Source: Erythrophleum ivorense | Lineage: Eukaryota; Streptophyta; Magnoliopsida; Fabales; Fabaceae | Reading direction: 5' to 3' | DNA: 64,000 bases | NCBI GenBank assembly: GCA_026724425.1 | Contig: JAIUCV010000090.1 | Coordinates: forward strand, 3,844,001 to 3,908,000 | Part shown: piece by piece, positions 38,562-48,700 of the stretch | Numbering within the stretch: position 1 is the stretch's first letter | Layout of the letters: every line of letters starts with the position of its first letter | The notes under the pieces: generated by a model | What the model saw: only the letters and a program-made list of their open reading frames with translations | The model's database searches: none | What the model was told of the DNA's origin: nothing | Program-made: the position numbers and the translations under genes

Positions 38562-40946
38562 TGGAGGCATAGAGCTACGATTGGGACTCCTTACTACTTA
38601 TGTTTCTCTCAGGATGGTAGCTTTGATGTTCCCCTCAAGGAATGAGAATCATGTCACACATGTTGCTCCTCATAGTCCCGTGGAGAACCTAATGCTGTTT
38701 GGCTAAGTATGGGTCCGTCTTGATCATTACATACACTACAAGTATGTTTCTACATTGTGTGCAGGCATAGAGTTACGATTGGGACTCCTTACTACTTATG
38801 TTTCTCTCAGGATGGTAGCTTTGATGTTCCTCTCAAGGAATGAGAATCATGTCACACATGTTGCTCCTCATAGTCCCGTGGAGAATCTAATGCATGTTTG
38901 GCTAAGTATGGGTCCGTCTTGATCATTACATACACTACAAGTATGTTTCTACATTGTGTGGAGGCATAAAGCTACGATTGGGACTCCTTACTACTTATGT
39001 TTCTCTCAGGATGGTAGCTTTGATGTTCCTCTCATGGAATGAGAATCATGTCACACATGTTGCTCCTCCTAGTCCCGTGGAGAGTCTAATGCATGTTTGG
39101 CTAAGTATGGGTCCGTCTTGATCATTACAAACACTACAAGTATGTTTCTACATTGTGTGGAGGCATAAAGCTGTGATTGGGACTCCTTACTGCTTATGTT
39201 TCTCTCAGGATGGTAGCTTTGATGTTCCTCTCAAGGAATGAGAATCATGTCACACATGTTGCTCCTCATAGTCCCGTGGAGAACCTAATGCATGTTTGGC
39301 TAAGTATGGGTCCGTCTTGATCATTACATACACTACGAGTATGTTTCTACATTGTGTGGAGGCGTAGAGCTACAATTGGGACTCCTTACTACTTATGTTT
39401 CTCTCAGGATGGTAGCTTTGATGTTCCTCTCAAGGAATGAGAATCTTGTCACACATCTTGCTCCTCCTAGTCCCGTGGAGAATCTAATGCATGTTTGGCT
39501 AAGTATGGGTCCGTCTTGATCATTACATACACTACAAGTATATTTCTACATTGTGTGGAGGCATAGAGCTACGATTGGGACTCCTTACCACTTATGTTTC
39601 TCTCAGGATGGTAGCTTTGGTGTTCCTCTCAAGGAATGAGAATCATGTCACACATGTTGCTCCTCATAGTCCCGTGGAGAACCTAATGCATGTTTGGCTA
39701 AGTATGGGTCCGTCTTGATCATTACATACACTACAAGTATGTTTCTACATTGTGTGCAGGCATAGAGTTACGATTGGGACTCCTTACTACTTATGTTTCT
39801 CTCAGGATGGTAGCTTTGATGTTCCTCTCAAGGAATGAGAATCATGTAACACATGTTGCTCCTCATAGTCCCGTGGAGAACCTAATGCATGTTTGGCTAA
39901 GTATGGGTCCGTCTTGATCATTACATACACTACAAGTATGTTTCTACATTGTGTGGAGGCATAGAGATACGATTGGGACTCCTTACTACTTATGTTTCTC
40001 TCAGGATGGTAGCTTTGATGTTCCTCTCAAGGAATGAGAATCATGTCACACATGTTGCTCCTCCTATTCCCGTGGAGAATCTAATGCATGTTTGGCTAAG
40101 TATGGGTCCGTCTTGATCATTACATACACTAGAAGTATGTTTCTACATTGTGTGGAGGCATAGAGCTACGATTGGGACTCCTTACTACTTATGTGTCTCT
40201 CAGGATGGTAGCTTTGATGTTCCTCTCAAGGAATGAGAATCATGTCACACATATTGCTCCTCATAGTCCCGTGGAGAACCTAATGCATGTTTGGCTAGTA
40301 TGGGTCCGTCTTGATCATTACATACACTACAAGTATGTTTCTACATTGTGTGGAGGCATAGAGCTACGATTGGGACTCCTTACTACTTATGTTTCTCTCA
40401 GGATGGTAGCTTTGATGTTCCCCTCAAGGAATGAGAATCATGTCACACATGTTGCTCCTCATAGTCCCGTGGAGAACCTAATGCTGTTTGGCTAAGTATG
40501 GGTCCGTCTTGATCATTACATACACTACAAGTATGTTTCTACATTGTGTGCAGGCATAGAGTTACGATTGGGACTCCTTACTACTTATGTTTCTCTCAGG
40601 ATGGTAGCTTTGATGTTCCTCTCAAGGAATGAGAATCATGTCACACATGTTGCTCCTCATAGTCCCGTGGAGAATCTAATGCATGTTTGGCTAAGTATGG
40701 GTCCGTCTTGATCATTACATACACTACAAGTATGTTTCTACATTGTGTGCAGGCATAGAGTTACGATTGGGACTCCTTACTACTTATGTTTCTCTCAGGA
40801 TGGTAGCTTTGATGTTCCTCTCAAGGAATGAGAGTCATGTCACACATGTTGCTCCTCATAGTCCCGTGGAGAATCTAATGCATGTTTGGCTAAGTATGGG
40901 TCCGTCTTGATCATTACATACACTACAAGTATGTTTCTACATTGTG
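38445..40946 (+). repeat. Higher-order repeat unit C2 (2502 bp)
   Basis: Starts at the second truncated monomer and ends at the third. It is 198 bp longer than C1, that is, one extra 198-bp-class monomer. The CTGTGATTGGG variant recurs 2502 bp apart (about 39172 and 41674), so the larger form was itself copied. Confidence 0.85.
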
Positions 40947-41063
40947 TGGAGGCATAAAGCTACGATTGGGACTCCTTACTACTTATGTTTCTCTCAGGAT
41001 GGTAGCTTTGATGTTCCTCACCCTTGATCATTACATACACTACAAGTATGTTTCTACATTGTG
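40947..41063 (+). repeat. Truncated 117-bp satellite monomer, copy 3
   Basis: Same breakpoint as copies 1 and 2, 2502 bp after copy 2. Confidence 0.92.
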
Positions 41064-44000
41064 TGGAGGCATAGAGCTACGATTGGGACTCCTTACTACT
41101 TATGTTTCTCTCAGGATGGTAGCTTTGATGTTCCCCTCAAGGAATGAGAATCATGTCACACATGTTGCTCCTCATAGTCCCGTGGAGAACCTAATGCTGT
41201 TTGGCTAAGTATGGGTCCGTCTTGATCATTACATACACTACAAGTATGTTTCTACATTGTGTGCAGGCATAGAGTTACGATTGGGACTCCTTACTACTTA
41301 TGTTTCTCTCAGGATGGTAGCTTTGATGTTCCTCTCAAGGAATGAGAATCATGTCACACATGTTGCTCCTCATAGTCCCGTGGAGAATCTAATGCATGTT
41401 TGGCTAAGTATGGGTCCGTCTTGATCATTACATACACTACAAGTATGTTTCTACATTGTGTGGAGGCATAAAGCTACGATTGGGACTCCTTACTACTTAT
41501 GTTTCTCTCAGGATGGTAGCTTTGATGTTCCTCTCATGGAATGAGAATCATGTCACACATGTTGCTCCTCCTAGTCCCGTGGAGAGTCTAATGCATGTTT
41601 GGCTAAGTATGGGTCCGTCTTGATCATTACAAACACTACAAGTATGTTTCTACATTGTGTGGAGGCATAAAGCTGTGATTGGGACTCCTTACTGCTTATG
41701 TTTCTCTCAGGATGGTAGCTTTGATGTTCCTCTCAAGGAATGAGAATCATGTCACACATGTTGCTCCTCATAGTCCCGTGGAGAACCTAATGCATGTTTG
41801 GCTAAGTATGGGTCCGTCTTGATCATTACATACACTACGAGTATGTTTCTACATTGTGTGGAGGCGTAGAGCTACAATTGGGACTCCTTACTACTTATGT
41901 TTCTCTCAGGATGGTAGCTTTGATGTTCCTCTCAAGGAATGAGAATCTTGTCACACATCTTGCTCCTCCTAGTCCCGTGGAGAATCTAATGCATGTTTGG
42001 CTAAGTATGGGTCCGTCTTGATCATTACATACACTACAAGTATGTTTCTACATTGTGTGGAGGCATAGAGCTACGATTGGGACTCCTTACTACTTATGTT
42101 TCTCTCAGGATGGTAGCTTTGGTGTTCCTCTCAAGGAATGAGAATCATGTCACACATGTTGCTCCTCATAGTCCCGTGGAGAACCTAATGCATGTTTGGC
42201 TAAGTATGGGTCCGTCTTAATCATTACATACACTACAAGTATGTTTCTACATTGTGTGGAGGCGTAGAGCTACGATTGGGACTCCTTACTACTTATGTGT
42301 CTCTCAGGATGGTAGCTTTGGTGTTCCTCTCAAGGAATGAGAATCATGTCACACATGTTGCTCCTCATAGTCCCGTGGAGAACCTAATGCATGTTTGGCT
42401 AAGTATGGGTCCGTCTTGATCATTACATACACTACAAGTATGTTTCTACATTGTGTGGAGGCATAGAGCTACGATTGGGACTCCTTACTACTTATGTTTC
42501 TCTCAGGATGGTAGCTTTGATGTTCCTCCCAAGGAATGAGAATCATGTCACACATGTTGCTCCTCCTAGTCCCGTGGAGAATTTAATGCATGTTTGGCTA
42601 AGTATGGGTCCGTCTTGATCATTACATACACTACAAGTATGTTTCTACATTGTGTGGAGGCGTAGAGCTACGATTGGGACTCCTTACTACTTATGTGTCT
42701 CTCAGGATGGTAGCTTTAATGTTCCTCTCAAGGAATGAGAATCATGTCACACATGTTGCTCCTCCTAGTCCCGTGGAGAATTTAATGCATGTTTGGCTAA
42801 TTATGGGTCCGTCTTGATCATTACATACACTACAAGTATGTTTCTACATTGTGTGCGGGCATAGAGCTACGATTGGGACTCCTTACTACTTATGTTTCTC
42901 TCAGGATGGTAGCTTTGATGTTCCTCTCAAGGAATGAGAATCATGTCACACATTTTGCTCCTCCTAGTCCCGTGGAGAACCTAATGCATGTTTGGCTAAG
43001 TATGGGTCCGTCTTGATCATTACATACACTACAAGTATGTTTCTACATTGTGTGGAGGCGTAGAGCTACAATTGGGACTCCTTACTACTTATGTTTCTCT
43101 CAGGATGGTAGCTTTGATGTTCCTCTCAAGGAATGAGAATCTTGTCACACATGTTGCTCCTCCTAGTCCCGTGGAGAATCTAATGCATGTTTGGCTAAGT
43201 ATGGGTCCGTCTTGATCATTACATACACTACAAGTATGTTTCTACATTGTGTGGAGGCATAGAGCTACGATTGGGACTCCTTACTACTTATGTTTCTCTC
43301 AGGATGGTAGCTTTGGTGTTCCTCTCAAGGAATGAGAATCATGTCACACATGTTGCTCCTCATAGTCCCGTGGAGAATCTAATGCATGTTTGGCTAAGTA
43401 TGGGTCTGTCTTGATCATTACATACACTACAAGTATGTTTCTACATTGTGTGGAGGCATAAAGCTACGATTGGGACTCCTTACTAATTATGTTTCTCTCA
43501 GGATGGTAGCTTTGATGTTCCTCTCATGGAATGAGAATCAGGTCACACATGTTGCTTCTCCTAGTCCCGTGGAGAGTCTAATGCATGCATGTTTGGCTAA
43601 GTATGGGTGCGTCTTGATCATTACATACACTACAAGTATGTTTCTACATTGTGTGGAGGCATAGAGCTACGATTGGGACTCCTTACTACTTATGTTTCTC
43701 TCAGGATGGTAGCTTTGATGTTCCTCCCAAGGAATGAGAATCATGTCACACATGTTGCTCCTCCTAGTCCCGTGGAGAATTTAATGCATGTTTGGCTAAG
43801 TATGGGTCCGTCTTGATCATTACATACACTACAAGTATGTTTCTACATTGTGTGGAGGCGTAGAGCTACGATTGGGACTCCATACTACTTATGTGTCTCT
43901 TAGGATGGTAGCTTTGATGTTCCTGTCAAGGAATGAGAATCATGTCACACATTTTGCTCCTCCTAGTCCCGTGGAGAACCTAATGCATGTTTGGCTAAGT

Positions 44001-45345
44001 ATGGGTCCGTCTTGATCATTACATACACTACAAGTATGTTTCTACATTGTGTGGAGGCATAGAGCTACGATTGGGACTCCTTACTACTTATGTTTCTCTC
44101 AGGATGGTAGCTTTGATGTTCCTCTCAAGGAATGAGAATCATGTCACACATGTTGCTCCTCCTATTCCCGTGGAGAATCTAATGCATGTTTGGCTAAGTA
44201 TGGGTCTGTCTTGATCATTACATACACTACAAGTATGTTTCTACATTGTGTGCGGGCATAGAGCTACGATTGGGACTCCTTACTACTTATGTTTCTCTCA
44301 GGATGGTAGCTTTGATGTTCCTCTCAAGGAATGAGAATCATGTCACACATTTTGCTCCTCCTAGTCCCGTGGAGAACCTAATGCATGTTTGTCTAAGTAT
44401 GGGTCCGTCTTGATCATTACATACACTACAAGTATGTTTCTACATTGTGTGGAGGCATAGAGCTACGATTGGGACTCCTTACTACTTATGTTTCTCTCAG
44501 GATGGTAGCTTTGATGTTCCTCTCAAGGAATGAGAATCATGTCACACATGTTGCTCCTCCTATTCCCGTGGAGAATCTAATGCATGTTTGGCTAAGTATG
44601 GGTCCGTCTTGATCATTACATACACTACAAGTATGTTTCTACATTGTGTGGAGGCATAGAGCTACGATTGGGACTCCTTACTACTTATGTTTCTCTCAGG
44701 ATGGTAGCTTTGATGTTCCTCTCAAGGAATGAGAATCATGTCACACATGTTGCTCCTCCTATTCCCGTGGAGAATCTAATGCATGTTTGGCTAAGTATGG
44801 GTCCGTCTTGATCATTACATACACTACAAGTATGTTTCTACATTGTGTGGAGGCATAGAGCTACGATTGGGACTCCTTACTACTTATGTGTCTCTCAGGA
44901 TGGTAGCTTTGATGTTCCTCTCAAGGAATGAGAATCATGTCACACATGTTGCTCCTCATAGTCCCGTGGAGAATCTAATGCATGTTTGGCTAAGTATGGG
45001 TCCGTCTTGATCATTACATACACTACAAGTATGTTTCTACATTGTGTGGAGGCATAAAGCTACGATTGGGACTCCTTACTACTTATGTTTCTCTCAGGAT
45101 GGTAGCTTTGATGTTCCTCTCATGGAATGAGAATCATGTCACACATGTTGCTCCTCCTAGTCCCGTGGAGAGTCTAATGCATGTTTGGCTAAGTATGGGT
45201 CCGTCTTGATCATTACAAACACTACAAGTATGTTTCTACATTGTGTGGAGGCATAAAGCTACGATTGGGACTCCTTACTGCTTATGTTTCTCTCAGGATG
45301 GTAGCTTTGATGTTCCTCTCAAGGAATGAGAATCATGTCACACAT

Positions 45346-45350
45346 GTTGC
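45346..45350. repeat. Target-site duplication GTTGC, left (Athila-type element)
   Basis: GTTGC ends the left satellite flank and GTTGG (52999-53003) begins the right flank. The satellite reads CATGTTGCTCCTCATAG, so the right copy has one C-to-G change after insertion. Confidence 0.88.
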
Positions 45351-46322
45351 TGATAGTAGGATTTTACTAACAATTAATCCTAAAGCACTATCTAGCCGAT
45401 GCAGTACTTAAAGGAATCAATCCAAATGTTTGTGAATGCTATGCAATCAAGATAATGTCAAGATGATATAAGTCAAGCCAAATGCATAATGGGGGAAATG
45501 TAATCTATCAGTTTAAATGACAGAAAGTAAAAACTAACAAGGGAGAACAAAACAAATCAAAAGTGAGAAACTAAAAGTAAAAACCAGAATGCTTGAAATG
45601 AACTAAATTGAACACAAATATAAAAACAGAGTAAAACAGAATATGAATAAGGGCTTGAGGATTGGGGTAATCGACTGATGCAAAACCTTGACCTAACTAA
45701 TGGTGTTTAACGAAACTCATAAAGAGCTAACCCTAGGCGGCAAACTTCATCACAGCACCAACCCACTCTCATGGTGAAGGCCATCGAACCTGAGGCTTTT
45801 CCAGACCCACTATCATGGCGGAATACACCTCAGGAAGCATTAAGTTCAGTTTGCTAAGCCAAAATGCATTCAAGAACACTAACATCTCAGGTATGAATTA
45901 CAAATCTCTTGGAGAAGTTGGTTGAGGCATTTCATCAAACACCTTCTGGGTGTGAAATGCCTTGAACTCATTTTCCAATTGATCAGAAAGGAAAAAGCAT
46001 TAATAACACTAATCAAGAAGGGAAATGGTTAATCTAAGCTTAAACACCCTAGGAGATCAAGGATCTACACTAACCTAACCCATCCTCAAGAACCCTAAAT
46101 CACTACTCTACAATCGCCATATGTAAAATAAAATCAGAAAAAGATGAAACTTGAATCAACATGAAGAAGGGAGCAAGGTGAATAACTTTATTGAAGAAAG
46201 TAAATTCAAAAGATTCAAAACATGGAAGCAATCTAAATTACAAACTAAGAACAAAGGAAAGGCGATTTTAAGTTTATCAGAGTGTTAAAAACATGATCTG
46301 GCACAAAATGACATAATTAAGC

Positions 46323-46330
46323 TATTTATA
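46323..46330 (-). promoter_or_regulatory. TATA box in 3' LTR of Athila-type element
   Basis: TATAAATA on the minus strand, about 130 bp upstream of AATAAA, an arrangement consistent with a U3-R junction between them. The equivalent site in the promoter (5') LTR is 52539-52546. Confidence 0.65.
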
Positions 46331-46395
46331 CTAGGTTTAGAAAAAGGTAAAAATAACACGTGCTGCAGACTCGAGGTGCCAACTTCATGTGATCT

Positions 46396-46497
46396 GGTCG
46401 AGTCTGCGTAAAGGTGCCACCTTTGGCACCAACTCGACCACCGACTCGATGTACCGGTCGAGTCCGTGTAAAGGCGCCACCTTTGGCACCAACTCGA
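46396..46497 (-). repeat. 60-bp tandem duplication in Athila-type LTR
   Basis: Two copies of a GGTCGAGTC...AACTCGA segment, offset 60 bp, with three to four differences. The first contains a perfect stem GGTGCCA-CCTT-TGGCACC. They sit about 65-170 bp upstream of the TATA box in element sense and recur in the other LTR at 52612-52713. Confidence 0.85.
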
Positions 46498-46782
46498 GGT
46501 GGTTGATCGAGTCCGTAGGTCGAGTTTGCTTCTGCTTCTTTCTTGGCCATCACTCCATCTCCTTCCTTGAGCTTCACTTCATCCCATTCCTTGGCCAACA
46601 CTCCATCTGCTCCAAAAGTACCTGAAATGGCAAATAATGCAAGGATTGATGCAAATGCTTATGCAAACTATCATCTAAGAGAAGTGGATGCATATGGATG
46701 TAAATGGCAGTGAAATGATGTGATAAATGCACGAAAGCGATGGATAAATGATGCTAAAACATGTTGAAATATATGTACATCA

Positions 46783-46796
46783 ACACCCCCAAACTT
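46783..46796 (-). promoter_or_regulatory. Polypurine tract of Athila-type element
   Basis: Minus-strand AAGTTTGGGGGTGT abuts the 3' LTR start (TGATGTAC). This is the position and composition expected of the plus-strand primer. Confidence 0.85.
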
Positions 46797-47629
46797 ATCT
46801 TTTGCTTGCCCTCAAGCAAACAAACAAGAATAGAGAAAGGGATGAGGTTTGAAAACAATGTTGATATATCCTAAAACAACCAGCAAAAACGATTTGATAT
46901 ATGTCTAAGTTCAAGGTTCTAAGATGCATCAAGGTGAGAGCTACTTCCTGAAATTCGTAACCAAGCTTAACAAGATCAATCCAACTTCACAGTCACTCAA
47001 ACAATGCATTCTTATCAGCAAATCCCTTTAACATTTATTAATGATGAACAGCGAACCAGAAACATGCAAATCAACAACTCATTTGGGTCTGGGTATGGTC
47101 AAGAGAGGAAAACGGTTTCTTCACAAGCATAAAACGGTTTAAGGAACGGGGATCTCTCAGTGAAAGGACAATGCTTTGGCAGAAGGCTAAGAGTTATAAC
47201 CAAGGATGATGCAAAGAGCAGAATCTCTAACTACTTAGCCTGACTCGATCGAGTTAATGCCCAGACCCGAAGAGAAACAAAGATAAACTCCTGACTACCC
47301 TTTAGGCTTTGCACCTTTAGACACAGAGGAGCACTTGCTCTTTTCTTTCTTTTCTTTTAAACTAGCAAAGGGAGTGGTGTTCTTATGGTAACATCTAGCG
47401 GTTTGGGAAGTCAAACACTTTAGGGAACTCTTTTCTTTCTTTTAACTAGCTGAAGCAATTGCTTTCTTTTATTTTATACCTAGAACCCTTTTCTCTTTTT
47501 AAAACCGTTCCCAAACCTTTACTAGACCCTTTTGAAACACAAACCAACTCCCCTGCTTTAGACTTAAACGCTTTTCTTTTGGCAATACCTTGAACATGAA
47601 AACGGACTCGCCAATAAACCAACCCGATA

Positions 47630-47641
47630 CCCCCAAACTTA
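47630..47641 (-). promoter_or_regulatory. Internal polypurine-tract-like motif 1
   Basis: CCCCCAAACTTA on the plus strand (TAAGTTTGGGGG in element sense), identical to the core of the terminal tract at 46786-46797. Confidence 0.6.
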
Positions 47642-48310
47642 GCTTGAAAAATATACCCAAGTACAGACTAGTTACCTAGAAACCCTACTCTTGCCGGTTT
47701 AAACTCAACACGTTCTGCTAAGCACAATCGAAACAAGGCCTCACAAGCTCACACAAGATTAATGGGGGTTCAAAGGAAAAGGCTTAGGTTCAGGGTATGG
47801 GATAAAAAGCTATCTGGACAAACAAAGAGGATAAACAAATGGGAAAAGATTGTCCAGATATGTATACTATCCATGAGTTGCTTTCAATGCATGCAATGGT
47901 ATTTAGAAGTCAAAATTATGGTTCAGATTAGGCAGGGATAAACATCAAATCGCATCAGTGATCAAGTGAGATGTGCATGTCATGACGTGATCAAGTTAAG
48001 CATGGTTTCGTTTTAAATGCTTCAATCTCACCCTAATGCATCAGAGAATCAAAAACCAAGGCACAAATCATGTCGCATGAGATGGTTATTTTACAAGGCT
48101 GTATCAACAATGCAGCATGATTGTGAAGCTATGTGATGCAATGCAGACTTAATCTAACAAATGTGAATGCAACAACATGAATATTTTTGAGATTTTTCGA
48201 AATTTTTTTCAATTTTTAGTGGTTTTCTATGCCTTAAATGCATGCAGAATCAAGAGATGAAAAATTGAAATAAGAAAACAAAACACAATATCAAATGGCT
48301 CTCAGACCCT

Positions 48311-48322
48311 CCCCCAAACTTA
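48311..48322 (-). promoter_or_regulatory. Internal polypurine-tract-like motif 2
   Basis: A third exact CCCCCAAACTTA, followed two bases later by a perfect hairpin (TTACACA, six-base loop GTCCCT, TGTGTAA; 48325-48344). The terminal tract has a similar neighbour: stem TTTGCTTG, loop CCCT, CAAGCAAA. Confidence 0.6.
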
Positions 48323-48700
48323 AATTACACAGTCCCTTGTGTAACAGAAGTTTAAGAGAAAGAATGAGAGAAAAGCAAAAGCAAGGACAATAAAACACAG
48401 GATGTGAAAAGAGGGGAGTCGAAAGCAAAGGAGTCTCTTACCAAACCAGGTTAACTCGATCAAGTTAAATCAAGCTCGGCCGAGCTGATTTTTCGTCAGT
48501 GCCTCACTCGATCGAGTGTAGGAGCCCCGTTTTGAACTGGATTCCTTTGGCTCAAACCCTTATTCTGAAAAACTTAAACAGAAAAACACAACAAAACATA
48601 TTAGATGAGCAATTTAAAGAAATATGTACAAGGATATCCATGGAACTTCCTCCCAAGTGAGCTTGTTTAAGGTCGCTAAGCTTGACCGTTCTTCCTTTGG

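Larger units (their letters stand above)
33069..45350 (+). repeat. 199-bp satellite array, block 2
   Basis: About 62 monomers in the same orientation as block 1. The first ~0.8 kb continues the left-hand variant set. From about 33.8 kb other variants dominate: TTTGGTGTTCC, CCTCCCAAGG, GGAGAATTTAATG and GTGCGGGCAT. A 117-bp truncated monomer occurs three times, a 203-bp monomer with doubled ATGC lies near 43.58 kb, and a single-base deletion (GGCTAGTATGG) lies near 40.29 kb. The array stops at the Athila-type insertion. Confidence 0.97.
45351..46782 (-). repeat. 3' LTR of Athila-type element (1432 bp)
   Basis: Element-sense TGATGTACAT...CTACTATCA. It shares a 60-bp tandem duplication (46396-46437 and 46456-46497) lying upstream of the TATA box in element sense, and carries an AATAAA signal (46187-46192, minus strand). 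Confidence 0.95.
46797..48700 (-). other. Long 3' non-coding region of Athila-type element
   Basis: About 1.9 kb with no long frame on either strand. It has CT-rich runs, an 8-bp hairpin at 46801-46820 and a 7-bp hairpin at 48325-48344. Two additional copies of the core TAAGTTTGGGGG occur (47630-47641 and 48311-48322), identical to the core of the terminal polypurine tract. Palindromes CTCGATCGAG (47243-47254, 48505-48518) and AGCTCGGCCGAGCT (48473-48486) also lie here. Where autonomous relatives carry pol and env-like genes, nothing recognisable remains. Confidence 0.75.

Noticed and set aside
46326..46625. Frames of 78 and 91 residues in the Athila-type LTR (also at 52542-52841)
   Set aside because: They are produced by the GC-richer 60-bp duplication, overlap on opposite strands, and lie in the promoter part of U3.
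46797..48700. Remnant RT, integrase or env-like gene in the Athila-type interior
   Set aside because: No frame of useful length on either strand and no RT or integrase motif recognised by reading.
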